A stretch of 64,000 nucleotides of DNA from Acinetobacter genomosp. 15BJ (GTDB lineage Bacteria; Pseudomonadota; Gammaproteobacteria; Pseudomonadales; Moraxellaceae): positions 196,351 through 260,350 of the forward strand of contig NZ_KE007345.1 of the NCBI RefSeq assembly GCF_000400715.1. Direction: 5' to 3'. This document shows, piece by piece, positions 43,970-55,556 of the stretch (positions within the stretch are counted from its first letter, which is position 1; every line of letters starts with the position of its first letter). The position numbers and the translations under genes are program-made. The notes beneath the pieces are model-generated. The model worked only from the letters and a program-made list of their open reading frames with translations. It did no database searches and was not told the DNA's origin.

Positions 43970-44878
43970 TTAACTATAAATTTTAGAAGAAGTTTCCTCT
44001 TGGAAACTTGCCATCCCATATTCGTCTGCCATACGGGCTTTCCAGTAATTCACTAACTGCGTGTAATCATGTTTGGCAGGATGAAAATCGGCTTGATAAT
44101 AAGATAAATATTCAGGAATCAACTGTAATAGCATTTTACTCAGTAAATACATACCAAACAGATTGCCACCCAATTTCGGTAAGCTTTTCCATTTATCCTG
44201 CCAGATCAATCGCGTAGTGGCATAAAAAGTCAGGCTGGCAAAGCCTGTCGTCACACTCCGCATCAGTAAACGGCGAATACGATCATCACCATATACTTCT
44301 TGGTAGACATCAAATGCCACCGAACGATGCTCGATTTCTTCAATTGCATGCCAAACCCAGAGTTTCATCGCATCATCATCTAGCGTACTGAGAATTTCTG
44401 GGTGTTTTAAAATATAACCGCCTAACATCGCTGTGAAATGTTCAAAAGCGCAAGTTAAGGCCAGTTGTAATTTCGGGTGAATATTTCGCAGCATATCATC
44501 CCGTTTCGCCAACCACGCCTGAAAACGATCGAGATTATAATCCTCACGTCGCCAAGCATCGTTAAACTCAGTATGTGCTTTGGAGTGCATTGCCTCTTGC
44601 CCAATAAATGCCGCAATCTGCGCCTGCAGCTGAGGATCTTGTACTTTATCTCGAACATTGCGAACACTATTCACAAAATACTGTTCTCCAATTGGAAATG
44701 TTGAAGACAGTGCTGTTAATAGATGTGACATTACTGGAGAATTGGCAAAATAATGACGTTTGATTTTTTTCGGATTAAATTGCAAACGCCGTACTGTAAT
44801 TCCCAATGCTTTAGGGCGATTTAAATAATTTTTTTCCACATTCACATTTGCAAGAGCCATCTCGATTGCCTGCATCAT
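43970..44878 (-). CDS. Metal-dependent hydrolase family protein (PF10118-like)
   Basis: 302 aa, mostly helical. Motifs resemble a ferritin-like diiron bundle: GQEAMHSKAH, CAFEHFTAM and HAIEEIEHRSVAFDV supply repeated Glu and ExxH residues. This matches the family annotated as predicted metal-dependent hydrolase, with no firmly known substrate. A hydrophobic stretch (about residues 205-250) may contact the membrane. The start is uncertain: ATGATG at 44878/44875 has a very close AGGA, and an ATG six codons in (MALANVN) has a better-spaced AGG. It is monocistronic, with a strong terminator. Confidence 0.75.
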   Translation of the reverse strand: MMQAIEMALANVNVEKNYLNRPKALGITVRRLQFNPKKIKRHYFANSPVMSHLLTALSSTFPIGEQYFVNSVRNVRDKVQDPQLQAQIAAFIGQEAMHSKAHTEFNDAWRREDYNLDRFQAWLAKRDDMLRNIHPKLQLALTCAFEHFTAMLGGYILKHPEILSTLDDDAMKLWVWHAIEEIEHRSVAFDVYQEVYGDDRIRRLLMRSVTTGFASLTFYATTRLIWQDKWKSLPKLGGNLFGMYLLSKMLLQLIPEYLSYYQADFHPAKHDYTQLVNYWKARMADEYGMASFQEETSSKIYS

Positions 44879-44989
44879 TTCCTAGACTGGGTTTGAGTAT
44901 TGCGCCGAGAAAATTGTAATGACAGGGCAAAAAAGCTTATAAAGTTTGCCAAAACTACCAAAAAGATGACTGGTCTATACCGATGATAT

Positions 44990-46384
44990 CTAGGCGATAC
45001 ATTCTTGTTGTTTAATTTTTCTCAAGCTCCATACAGCTGCAAGAAACAGTCCACCCATGATTACCACGACAATATGAAATGCCAATAACTGCGCCTCAGC
45101 CATCGAATAATGCAAGCTCACAACAGTCCATTTAATCAGAAATGCAGTTAATGTCCCTAATACCGCAATCCCAAAGGTCAGTCCAAGTTGTCTGAGCATA
45201 TTTAAAATTGCAGCGGCAAAGCTGGCATCTGCCTGCGATACCGCATGTAGGCTCAAGGTACTCGAACTCGGCACGATCAATCCAATGCCCGCACCCATCA
45301 TGCCACTTAAGCCAATAAACAGCAGATATGAAGAATTACTCTGGAAGCTGACCATCGCGATCAATGCAACGCCTGAGATCAGCAAACCGATCCGAAGCAA
45401 TAACAATGCTCCATAACTTTGCTGTAAGCGTCCGAACCAAATGGAAACCACGGCCTGCATTAGGAATTGCGGAGCGATCACCCAGCCTGCTTGCGCCGCA
45501 CTTAAATGAACTTGTTCTTGATAAAACAGCGCAAAGACAAATAAAGAGCTATACCCTGCAAATCCCAATAAAAATGAAATCAGGTTAAAACGCAAGAAAA
45601 TGTGGTTACGGAATAAGTGACGTGGCACCAGAGGGTGCGAGACTTTATTTTGATGTCGAATAAAAATTAGAGCAAAGGCAATCGAGATGAGAAAACTAAA
45701 ACTAATCAGATAGCCGATATGGGCTTGCTGTACCATGATAATGCTATAAGTCAGTGTTGCAATTGCAATCACGCTATAAATCAGTCCTAAATAGTCAAAA
45801 CTTACTTTTTGCTGGTTTGAATCTGGTTCAATCCCTTTCCAGCCTAAAACTAAAGCCAATAATCCAACGGGTAGATTTAACCAAAAAATACTCTGCCAGC
45901 CTAAATAATGCACCATGAGGCCACCCATTAATGGCCCAACAATCAAGGCAAAAGCACTGAATGAACTCCAGTTGCCAATTTCGCGTGCTCTTCGATCAAC
46001 TTGGGTAAAGTGATGTACGATGATTGCAAGGGTTAAAGGAATCAGCATCGCCCCCGCAACGCCCTGAATCACTCGCCCAACAATCAATAAGCTAAAATCT
46101 GGCGCAGCGGCACAAATCACCGAGCCAAAAATAAATATCAAAACACCCGTCAACCACAGACGTTTGCGCCCTAACCACTGACTTAAAGCTCCCACCGCCA
46201 GCATTAAACTTGACATACTCAGTGCATAGCTATCGATCACCCATTGTAAATCGGCAAGATGACTATTGAACTGATTTTGAATTGCGGTTAAAGCCAAATT
46301 CACACTGCTCAAATCCACCAAGCAAAGGAAAGTACTGGTATACAGCGCAGCAATTAATAGCCTGTCATTGAGTTTCGATGTCAT
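44990..46384 (-). CDS. MFS drug/metabolite exporter, DHA2 (EmrB/QacA-like) family
   Basis: 464 aa, hydrophobic throughout, consistent with a 14-helix DHA2 layout. Motif A-like GALSQWLGRKRLWLTG near residue 67, GRVIQGVAGAMLIPLTLAII, and GPLMGGLMVHYLGWQSIFW are visible. Family members expel drugs or small metabolites with protons. A GTG four codons upstream could extend it, but GTGGA-spaced ATG at 46384 is preferred. A strong Fur-like box 29 bases upstream suggests iron control, so siderophore or metallophore export is an attractive but unproven role. Confidence 0.88.
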   Translation of the reverse strand: MTSKLNDRLLIAALYTSTFLCLVDLSSVNLALTAIQNQFNSHLADLQWVIDSYALSMSSLMLAVGALSQWLGRKRLWLTGVLIFIFGSVICAAAPDFSLLIVGRVIQGVAGAMLIPLTLAIIVHHFTQVDRRAREIGNWSSFSAFALIVGPLMGGLMVHYLGWQSIFWLNLPVGLLALVLGWKGIEPDSNQQKVSFDYLGLIYSVIAIATLTYSIIMVQQAHIGYLISFSFLISIAFALIFIRHQNKVSHPLVPRHLFRNHIFLRFNLISFLLGFAGYSSLFVFALFYQEQVHLSAAQAGWVIAPQFLMQAVVSIWFGRLQQSYGALLLLRIGLLISGVALIAMVSFQSNSSYLLFIGLSGMMGAGIGLIVPSSSTLSLHAVSQADASFAAAILNMLRQLGLTFGIAVLGTLTAFLIKWTVVSLHYSMAEAQLLAFHIVVVIMGGLFLAAVWSLRKIKQQECIA

Positions 46385-46412
46385 TATTTTATCCACTCAG
46401 CACAACAAAAAT

Positions 46413-46431
46413 GAGAATTATTATCATTAAT
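46413..46431 (-). promoter_or_regulatory. Fur box upstream of the MFS exporter
   Basis: On the minus strand ATTAATGATAATAATTCTC matches 15 of 19 positions of the Fur consensus. It lies where it would block the promoter of the exporter at 46384. Confidence 0.65.
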
Positions 46432-46512
46432 AGCATAGCAATTTATTGACTGCTTGTTAAAGTTTTATTTTCTTTGGCTATAAGAGCAAATACCATCAAA
46501 CATCGACAAAAT

Positions 46513-46539
46513 AAAAAAGCCCAAGCACTTGGCTTGGGC
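46513..46539 (-). terminator. Intrinsic terminator of gltBD
   Basis: GCCCAAGC (46519-46526), loop ACTTG, GCTTGGGC (46532-46539); the minus-strand stem runs into TTTTTT. It is 27 bases past the gltD stop. Confidence 0.92.
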
Positions 46540-46565
46540 ATTTAAAACTTAAAGATTAAAAGAGC

Positions 46566-48020
<1,455 letters not shown>

Positions 48021-48058
48021 TCATCTCTGCACCTGCCTATGTCTATGCAGTCGTGGAA

Positions 48059-51000
48059 TTATTGTGGATCAGCTTGGGTAGTTTTCAAAAGCGTTTGCAA
48101 ATTAGCAGCTTTTGGTTTTACCAGCCAGAACTTACGACTATAGAAGTCGAACTCATTACGGATCTTGTAGGCCCAAGCACTACCCGTCTCTTGAATATGT
48201 TCGTCAAGAATACGCAGTAAGTTTTCTTTGTGGTCTTCCATCGCTTCTGTAGAGATACGATTTAGATCAATAAGTTCGTGGTTATAGTAGTCAACAAAGT
48301 CATTATCAAGGTCAAGTACATAAGCAAAGCCACCAGTCATACCTGCACCGAAGTTATGACCCACTTTACCTAATACTGTTACCACACCACCCGTCATATA
48401 TTCACAACAGTGGTCGCCCGCACCTTCAATCACAGCAAATGCGCCAGAGTTACGAACCGCAAAACGCTCGCCCGCAGTTCCCGCCGCAAAGACTTTACCG
48501 CCAGTCGCACCATATAAACAGGTGTTACCAATAATCGCGGTATTTTGCGTTTGGAATGGTGAACCTTTTGGTGGGAAGATCGATACTCGGCCACCCGCCA
48601 TACCTTTACCGACATAGTCGTTGGCATCACCTTCCAGTTTGATATGCAAACCACCTGCGTTCCAAACACCAAGCGACTGACCTGCTGTACCAACAAGGTT
48701 CATTACCACTGGGCTGTTTTCCATACCCAAGTTGCCATAACGACGCGCAATTTCACCTGAGATACGTGCGCCAATCGAACGATCACAGTTACCTACTGTG
48801 AAGTTGAATGAGCCGCCAGCACCTGCTTCAATTGCCGGTAACATCTCTGCCACCATTTTCTCCGCCAACACACCTTTATCGAATGGTGCATTGCCTTGAA
48901 CTTGGCAATATTGTGCCTTGCCTTCAGCAGAAGGATGCGACGTTAATAGTGCACTGAGGTCAAGATGCGCGTGCTTGTCTGTTTCACCTGGTAAAACTTC
49001 AAGTAGATCGACACGGCCAATCAAATCTTTCAATGATGCAACACCAAGTGCAGCTAACCATTCACGTGTCTCTTCAGCAATAAACTTGAAGAAGTTGATC
49101 AGCATTTCTGGCTCGCCAATATAATGCTCTTGACGCAAATGGTCTTGTTGCGTTGCAACACCGGTCGCACAGTTATTTAAGTGACAAATACGCAGGTATT
49201 TACAACCTAATGCAATCATCGGTGTTGAACCAAAACCAAAGCTTTCCGCACCTAAAATTGCCGCTTTCACTACATCTAAACCTGTTTTCAAACCACCATC
49301 AGTTTGAACACGGACTTTACCACGCAAATCATTCACACGAAGCGCCTGATGCGCTTCACTTAAACCAAGTTCCCATGGCGAACCTGCATGGTGAATGGAT
49401 GACAGTGGAGATGCTGCTGTACCACCGTCATAACCAGAAATGGTAATGAAGTCGGCATAAGCTTTTGCAACACCTGCTGCAATCGTTCCAACACCTGGCT
49501 CAGAGACCAATTTCACCGATACCATCGCCTGAGGGTTGACTTGTTTCAAGTCAAAGATCAATTGCGATAAATCTTCAATCGAATAAATATCGTGGTGTGG
49601 CGGTGGAGAGATTAGTGTTACACCTGGCACTGAGTAGCGTAAACGCGCAATTAAGCCATTCACTTTACCACCTGGTAACTGACCACCTTCACCTGGTTTT
49701 GCACCCTGTGCAACTTTAATCTGCAAAACTTCAGCAGAGGTTAAGTACGCAGGAGTTACACCAAAACGACCTGATGCAATCTGTTTGATTTTTGAGTTAC
49801 GAATCGTGCCATAACGCGCAGGATCTTCGCCGCCTTCACCCGAGTTTGAACGACCGCCAATCGTATTCATGGCAATTGCAATCGCTTCATGTGCTTCTGG
49901 TGATAATGCACCTAAAGACATACCCGCAGAGTCAAAGCGTGGAAGAATATCTTCAATCGTTTCAACTTGATCCAGTGCAATCGAATTTGTTGTTTTTAAC
50001 TTAAATAAGTCACGGATCGTTGCGACAGGACGGTTATTCACCAGTTCTGCATATTCTTTAAAGTCAACGTATTGACCTGAACGTACCGCTTTGTGCAAAG
50101 CGTTGATCACGTCAGGATTGAACGCGTGGTACTCTTTACCAAATACGAATTTAAGCAAACCACCTTGATCAATCGGTTTACGATGTTGCCAAGCTGTGGT
50201 TGCTAGTTTTTTCTGATCTTTCTCTAAGTCTGCAAATGTTGCACCTTGAATACGGCTCGGTACACCAAGGAAACATTTATCCACCACTTCAGATGATAGA
50301 CCCACCGCTTCAAATAACTGACCACCGCGATAAGAAGCAACCGTAGAGATCCCCATTTTAGAAAGGACTTTCAGTAAGCCTTTTTCCATCCCTTTACGGA
50401 AGTTTGCTTGCGCCTGAATTGGATCACCCAATAACTCGCCTTTTGCAACCAAATCATTGATCACATCATAAGCCAGATATGGATAAACTGCTGTCGCACC
50501 AAAGCCAAGCAATACTGCAAATTGATGTGGATCACGTGCAAAACCAGTTTCAACTAAAATGTTCGCATCGGTACGCAAACCCGTTTTAATCAAATGATGG
50601 TGTACCGCACCTGTTGCCAATGCTGCGTTTGCAGGTAAGAAACCTTCACGGAAATTTTTATCCGTTAATACAATTAAGGTTTTACCATCACGTACAGCCT
50701 GTGCTGATTCTTCACAGATACGTGCGATTGCTGCTTGCAGCCCTTCAGCTTCGACATAGTTCAGATCAATATCTACAACGCCATACCCTTCGCGCTCTTT
50801 TTCAACATCGCGAAGCTGCTGCATTTTTGAATTAGACAATACAGGGCTTGAAATGATGATACGGTCCGCATGCTCTGGACCTTGCTCGAACACATTCTGT
50901 TCGCGGCCCAAACAGGTTTCCAATGACATCACGATCGATTCACGTAATGGATCGATTGGTGGGTTGGTGACTTGTGCAAACTGCTGACGGAAGTAGTCAG

Positions 51001-52543
51001 AAACATGGCGTACTTGACGAGACAATACCGCCATTGGCGTATCATCACCCATCGAGCCAACTGCTTCTTGACCACTTTCTGCGATTGGACGCAATAATTG
51101 ATCGCGCTCTTCAAATGTCACCATAAACATTTTCTGAGCTGCTTTTAATGCATCGCCAGTTAAGCCTTGATCAACCAATTGCTCTTCAAGCTGTGGATTG
51201 GCTTGTAAACGAATCGCATGATCACGCAACCATTCACGATATGGACGCATATTTTTTAAGTGATTGCTGACATCTTTCGTCTCAAGCACTTTGCCAGTCA
51301 AAGTATCAATTACCAAAATTTGACCTGGACCAACGCGGCCTTTAGATACTACATCTTCAGGTTCATAACCCCACACACCAATCTCAGATGCAAGCGTGAT
51401 GTAATCATTTTTGGTAATCACCCAACGTGCTGGACGTAAACCATTACGGTCTAACATACAGATCGCATGACGGCCATCTTGAATCACTAGACCTGCAGGA
51501 CCATCCCAAGCTTCCATATGCTTCGAGTTGAACTCATAGAATGCACGTAGATCAGCATCTAAAGTTTCAACGTTTTGCCATGCTGGTGGAACCAACATAC
51601 GTAGTGCACGGAAGAGATCCATACCACCACCAACCAAGATCTCAAGCATGTTATCCAAGCTTGATGAATCCGAACCAGTACGGTTCACAATTGGATTTAA
51701 CTCAGTTAAACCTGGTAGTAGTGGGTTTTCAAATTTTGGTGTACGTGCCAAAGCCCAGTTACGGTTTGCAGTAATGGTGTTGATTTCACCATTGTGTGCA
51801 AGGTAACGGAATGGTTGTGCCAATGGCCAACGCGGTAAGGTATTGGTTGAGAAGCGTTGGTGAAATACCACGATATGTGATTTTAAACGCTCATCCGCCA
51901 AGTCGGTATAGAAGTCAGCAATTGCCGCTGGCATCATCAAACCTTTATAGGTGATAACAGTCGTTGCTAAAGTCGTCACATAAAAAAGTGGATCATTTTG
52001 TAATAATTGTTCCGCACGACGGCGTGCTAAGAAGAGTTTACGATTAAACTCAACCTCAGTTAAACCCATTGGGCAATTAACAAGAATTTGTTCAAATGCA
52101 GGCAAAGATTGCAGTGCAATTTCACCTAAAGCATCATTATTGGTTGGAACGACACGCCATGCTGCAACAGTCAAACCTGCAGCTTCAATTTCTTTATTTA
52201 GAATATTTTTTGCATTTTGCGCTAAAGCAGGATCAATATTTAGAAATACCGTACCAGCAGCAAAAATCTCGGTCAGATTAGTACCTAACTTTTGAGCTTC
52301 ATCACGGAAAAATTGTTTTGGCATCGCCAATAACAATCCGCACCCATCTCCCGTTTTACCATCCGCGGCAATACCACCACGGTGCGTCATGCAACTTAAA
52401 CTGTGAATCGCAGTTTCGACCAGATGATGGCTTGATTCACCCTTCATATGGGCAATCAGACCAAAACCACAGTTATCCTTAAACTCATCAGGCTGATATA
52501 AACCTTGAGCGGGAGCTACAGTATTAGGCGATGGCATGTGCAT
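48059..52543 (-). CDS. gltB: Glutamate synthase large (alpha) subunit GltB
   Basis: 1494 aa. It makes two glutamates from glutamine and 2-oxoglutarate. The N-terminal class II amidotransferase begins at Cys25 ([12 protein letters not shown]) after a 24-residue propeptide that must be removed. The FMN-binding synthase domain ([33 protein letters not shown]) follows, then the [3Fe-4S] cysteines [12 protein letters not shown] near residue 1113 and a C-terminal GXGXG beta-helix. The frame opens at 52582, but AAGAAGG is seven bases before the ATG at 52543. It forms an operon with gltD. Confidence 0.96.
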   Translation of the reverse strand: MHMPSPNTVAPAQGLYQPDEFKDNCGFGLIAHMKGESSHHLVETAIHSLSCMTHRGGIAADGKTGDGCGLLLAMPKQFFRDEAQKLGTNLTEIFAAGTVFLNIDPALAQNAKNILNKEIEAAGLTVAAWRVVPTNNDALGEIALQSLPAFEQILVNCPMGLTEVEFNRKLFLARRRAEQLLQNDPLFYVTTLATTVITYKGLMMPAAIADFYTDLADERLKSHIVVFHQRFSTNTLPRWPLAQPFRYLAHNGEINTITANRNWALARTPKFENPLLPGLTELNPIVNRTGSDSSSLDNMLEILVGGGMDLFRALRMLVPPAWQNVETLDADLRAFYEFNSKHMEAWDGPAGLVIQDGRHAICMLDRNGLRPARWVITKNDYITLASEIGVWGYEPEDVVSKGRVGPGQILVIDTLTGKVLETKDVSNHLKNMRPYREWLRDHAIRLQANPQLEEQLVDQGLTGDALKAAQKMFMVTFEERDQLLRPIAESGQEAVGSMGDDTPMAVLSRQVRHVSDYFRQQFAQVTNPPIDPLRESIVMSLETCLGREQNVFEQGPEHADRIIISSPVLSNSKMQQLRDVEKEREGYGVVDIDLNYVEAEGLQAAIARICEESAQAVRDGKTLIVLTDKNFREGFLPANAALATGAVHHHLIKTGLRTDANILVETGFARDPHQFAVLLGFGATAVYPYLAYDVINDLVAKGELLGDPIQAQANFRKGMEKGLLKVLSKMGISTVASYRGGQLFEAVGLSSEVVDKCFLGVPSRIQGATFADLEKDQKKLATTAWQHRKPIDQGGLLKFVFGKEYHAFNPDVINALHKAVRSGQYVDFKEYAELVNNRPVATIRDLFKLKTTNSIALDQVETIEDILPRFDSAGMSLGALSPEAHEAIAIAMNTIGGRSNSGEGGEDPARYGTIRNSKIKQIASGRFGVTPAYLTSAEVLQIKVAQGAKPGEGGQLPGGKVNGLIARLRYSVPGVTLISPPPHHDIYSIEDLSQLIFDLKQVNPQAMVSVKLVSEPGVGTIAAGVAKAYADFITISGYDGGTAASPLSSIHHAGSPWELGLSEAHQALRVNDLRGKVRVQTDGGLKTGLDVVKAAILGAESFGFGSTPMIALGCKYLRICHLNNCATGVATQQDHLRQEHYIGEPEMLINFFKFIAEETREWLAALGVASLKDLIGRVDLLEVLPGETDKHAHLDLSALLTSHPSAEGKAQYCQVQGNAPFDKGVLAEKMVAEMLPAIEAGAGGSFNFTVGNCDRSIGARISGEIARRYGNLGMENSPVVMNLVGTAGQSLGVWNAGGLHIKLEGDANDYVGKGMAGGRVSIFPPKGSPFQTQNTAIIGNTCLYGATGGKVFAAGTAGERFAVRNSGAFAVIEGAGDHCCEYMTGGVVTVLGKVGHNFGAGMTGGFAYVLDLDNDFVDYYNHELIDLNRISTEAMEDHKENLLRILDEHIQETGSAWAYKIRNEFDFYSRKFWLVKPKAANLQTLLKTTQADPQ

Positions 52544-52990
52544 AGCGTACCCTTCTTTCAACATGGCTCTTTCGAGCAACAAACAATCAATTCATTTTCT
52601 GCGATATTGCCGATTAACTCATACAAAGTTCAATGCTTCGCGAAAACATTTATCATGGCGAATTTGCAATATACGTCTTTCCCCTACGAGATTGCACTCT
52701 ATAAAGTGTTTTCAGTTATTACACCTTCACCTAGGTTTGTAAAGCACAAAAACTTTCCATTTCACCCAATTAATGAACTGTTTAGCACAAAACAGGGCAA
52801 TGAGCAGACAAATTAGCACCACAAAAAAGCAAAAAACATGCCATATATGCATGTTTTTACTAAATCATTAAAAAAGTTAAAATAACACCAAGATACGGAG
52901 AAGAATGCACTCATTTTTGCGCATAAAAATGCACCAAAAAATTCCATGGTGCTATAAAAAGAACCACTAATGCACAATTATAGTGCAATA
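52544..52990 (-). promoter_or_regulatory. Long gltB upstream region with three hairpins
   Basis: AT-rich, no credible gene. AAAACATGC-CATATAT-GCATGTTTT (52833-52857), GCACC/GGTGC (52931-52952) and TGCAC-AATTATA-GTGCA (52971-52987) can fold. The last two lie just past the stop of the SPOR-like gene. The rest should hold the gltBD promoter and leader. Confidence 0.4.
52924..52953 (-). terminator. Possible terminator of the pilM-SPOR operon
   Basis: Minus-strand GCACC (52952-52948), 12-base loop, GGTGC (52935-52931) followed by ATTTTTATG. The stem is short, so efficiency is doubtful. Confidence 0.45.
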
Positions 52991-53854
52991 TTAATTAAAA
53001 GGATCACTCACTTCACGCTTTGAAGCATCTGAATTTTCTTTTATTTTTTCAGCAGTTGCAGGTGGTTTTGGTGTCGATTGAGTTTGTTTTACATTGACTA
53101 CATTACCCTGCGCATCACGCTGTGTGACTGTGGTCTTCACCGCCGATGATTCCGCGCTACGTACAGCAGTCGTACTCTGAGATGCACTACTTCCCATCAG
53201 TAAACTCTCATCTACTCTAGGCAATGCTGCTGGTCTTAACTGAACCGCATAGAGTTGATTGGTTGCTGACTTCATTTCGTCAGCACCTAGATCATTCACT
53301 AAAGCAGTATAACTTGAGAATTGATGAGCCGTTGGCTGAACAGATTCTGGTAGGGCTAGATTTAATTGTGCAAATTGGCGACTTGCATCTTCAGCATTTG
53401 TAAATACACCATAGCCGAGAACATATTGTTCAACCTGATCTTCACCACTCAAACGGAAATATATAAACTTTCTGCGATCTTCGCGGTTCAATAGAAAATT
53501 TTTAACAATTGCTTCATCTGAACTACGGAAAATTTCCATGGTCCATCGTTGCTGATTTTCTTTAATAAATTTAGTGCCACGAAATTCAGGTGCATGATCA
53601 TTGGAAACCACGACACGTGTGGTTAAATCCAAGGGCTTAACTTCATCCGAAAGAGCGCCTAAATGCGCTGTCGCAGCAACCTTTTCTGGCTGAATTTGGA
53701 CTTGGGTTTCGGTTTGGGATGGCTGCTCTTCTTTGACCAACACTTGACTATCGGTAATACCCCAAAATATCAATGCAGCTATTAAACAAGCTACGGCAAA
53801 AACCAGCCAGCTATATTGTTGAATATTTTGCCAAATTGATCGTGATACAGCCAT
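52991..53854 (-). CDS. SPOR-like, DamX-type inner-membrane protein
   Basis: 287 aa. One membrane helix near the N terminus (SWLVFAVACLIAALIFWGI), then a periplasmic Gln/Glu-rich linker. About residues 95-210 (RWTMEIFRSSDEAIVKNFLL, YVLGYGVFTNAEDASRQFAQL) look like a SPOR peptidoglycan-binding fold; a Ser/Thr/Lys-rich tail follows. DamX, also downstream of aroB in enterobacteria, has this layout and acts at the septum. The same place here supports that relation; sequence similarity is weak to the eye. It is 19 bases after aroB. Confidence 0.6.
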   Translation of the reverse strand: MAVSRSIWQNIQQYSWLVFAVACLIAALIFWGITDSQVLVKEEQPSQTETQVQIQPEKVAATAHLGALSDEVKPLDLTTRVVVSNDHAPEFRGTKFIKENQQRWTMEIFRSSDEAIVKNFLLNREDRRKFIYFRLSGEDQVEQYVLGYGVFTNAEDASRQFAQLNLALPESVQPTAHQFSSYTALVNDLGADEMKSATNQLYAVQLRPAALPRVDESLLMGSSASQSTTAVRSAESSAVKTTVTQRDAQGNVVNVKQTQSTPKPPATAEKIKENSDASKREVSDPFN

Positions 53855-53873
53855 GCTTTTCCCAAATGATTAA

Positions 53874-54956
53874 TTATGCAGATTGATTTGCAAGAATAGA
53901 TTGTTTCATCAGCTCAACATCAAAATCTTTGGTAATCACGGCCTGCCCTAATTTCTTCAATAAAACCAAGCGCAATTGACCATTTAAGACTTTTTTATCG
54001 TGCGACATATAAGCCAAGAATTCATCTAACGGAATTTTCGGACATGATATCGGTAAATGAGCACATTGAATGATATTTTTTGTACGTTGCAGATCTTCCG
54101 CAGAGATCCAACCTAAACGCTGCGACAAATCTGCAGCCATCACCATCCCTGTTGCTACCGCCTCACCATGTAACCATGTGCCATAGCCTAGATAAGATTC
54201 AATTGCATGACCGAAAGTATGCCCAAGATTGAGCAACGCACGCTCACCTTGTTCTTTTTCATCATTGGCCACGATACGTGCTTTATGCGCACATGAACGA
54301 AAAACTGCTTCAGCCAGTAAATTTGCATCACGAGCAACCAAAGCATCCATGTTTTGCTCTAACCAAACAAGAAAATCAGTATCACCCAATAAAGCGTATT
54401 TAATCACTTCAGCCAAACCTGCAGACAGTTCACGATCAGGCAAGGTATCCAATTGCGCCATATCTGCTAGTACCACTTGTGGTTGCTGGAAAGCACCCAA
54501 CATATTTTTACCTAAAGGATGATTAATTCCCGTCTTACCCCCCACACTGGAATCAACCTGTGATAATAAAGTGGTTGGCACCTGAACAAAATTCACACCG
54601 CGTTGGAAGCAAGCCGATGCAAAACCCGCCATATCCCCAATCACGCCACCACCTAATGCTAATACCGTACAATCACGGTTAAATCCTGCTTCGAGCAGGG
54701 CATCAAAAATTAAATTCAGGTGTTGAATATCTTTATATTTTTCGCCATCAGGCAAAATGCATTGCGCCACTTGTTTATCCAACAGAGTCAATGCATCCAA
54801 ATAATGTTGTAAATAGAGTGGTGCAACCGTTGTATTGGATACCAACATCACTTGCCGACCATGTAGATATGGCTCAAGTAAACTTTTAGGATCTAAATGG
54901 CTGCCAATAAAGATCGGATAACGACGATCACCTAACTCGACATGTAACGTTTGCAT
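53874..54956 (-). CDS. aroB: 3-dehydroquinate synthase AroB
   Basis: 360 aa. It is the second step of the shikimate pathway, converting DAHP to 3-dehydroquinate with NAD+ and a metal ion. Signatures: [38 protein letters not shown] (NAD/phosphate site), and [11 protein letters not shown] plus [10 protein letters not shown] with metal-ligand histidines. It lies 20 bases after aroK in the pilMNOPQ-aroKB operon. Confidence 0.97.
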   Translation of the reverse strand: MQTLHVELGDRRYPIFIGSHLDPKSLLEPYLHGRQVMLVSNTTVAPLYLQHYLDALTLLDKQVAQCILPDGEKYKDIQHLNLIFDALLEAGFNRDCTVLALGGGVIGDMAGFASACFQRGVNFVQVPTTLLSQVDSSVGGKTGINHPLGKNMLGAFQQPQVVLADMAQLDTLPDRELSAGLAEVIKYALLGDTDFLVWLEQNMDALVARDANLLAEAVFRSCAHKARIVANDEKEQGERALLNLGHTFGHAIESYLGYGTWLHGEAVATGMVMAADLSQRLGWISAEDLQRTKNIIQCAHLPISCPKIPLDEFLAYMSHDKKVLNGQLRLVLLKKLGQAVITKDFDVELMKQSILANQSA

Positions 54957-54976
54957 AAACTTAAACCAACCAGAGA

Positions 54977-55537
54977 CTACTTAACTTGTTTAGATAAAAT
55001 GACGTGCAAAATACGTTGCGCTAAATCCCGTGCTGCACCTTGATTTGTTTCAATTATATAATGTGCAACCTCGCGATATAAAGGATCGCGGATCGTCAGT
55101 AGATCACGTAATTTTTGCTCTGGATTTTCAACTTGTAATAATGGACGATTTTTATCGCGATAGGTTCGCTGTAGCTGTAGCTCTACAGGCGTATAAAGAT
55201 AAACAACGATACCACGTTGTTTTAAAAATTCACGATTCTTCGCTTGAGTAACAACTCCACCACCTGTCGCCAACACCAATAATGAACGGGAGGTAAGATC
55301 ATTTAAAACATTGGTTTCACGCAAACGAAATCCAACTTCCCCTTCTTTTTCAAAAATCCATGGAATGGTCGCGCCTGTTTTACGTTCGATCTCATGATCA
55401 CTATCAATAAAATCTCGGCCTAACAATTCTGCTAAATGCCGACCAACTGTTGTTTTCCCTGCCCCCATCGGCCCTACCAAATAAACATTTGGTAGGGTTT
55501 CAAACGCTTTGCTTGGCAACGCGCCACCTATATTCAA
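54977..55537 (-). CDS. aroK: Shikimate kinase AroK
   Basis: 186 aa. It phosphorylates shikimate at O3. P-loop [18 protein letters not shown] near residue 24, the shikimate-binding DSDHEIE, and LATGGGVV plus the lid DKNRPLL. It has 19 bases to pilQ and 19 to aroB. The chosen ATG (55537) gives a 17-residue lead before the P-loop strand, a little longer than E. coli. Confidence 0.96.
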   Translation of the reverse strand: MNIGGALPSKAFETLPNVYLVGPMGAGKTTVGRHLAELLGRDFIDSDHEIERKTGATIPWIFEKEGEVGFRLRETNVLNDLTSRSLLVLATGGGVVTQAKNREFLKQRGIVVYLYTPVELQLQRTYRDKNRPLLQVENPEQKLRDLLTIRDPLYREVAHYIIETNQGAARDLAQRILHVILSKQVK

Positions 55538-55556
55538 TGCAATTATTGAAAATATA

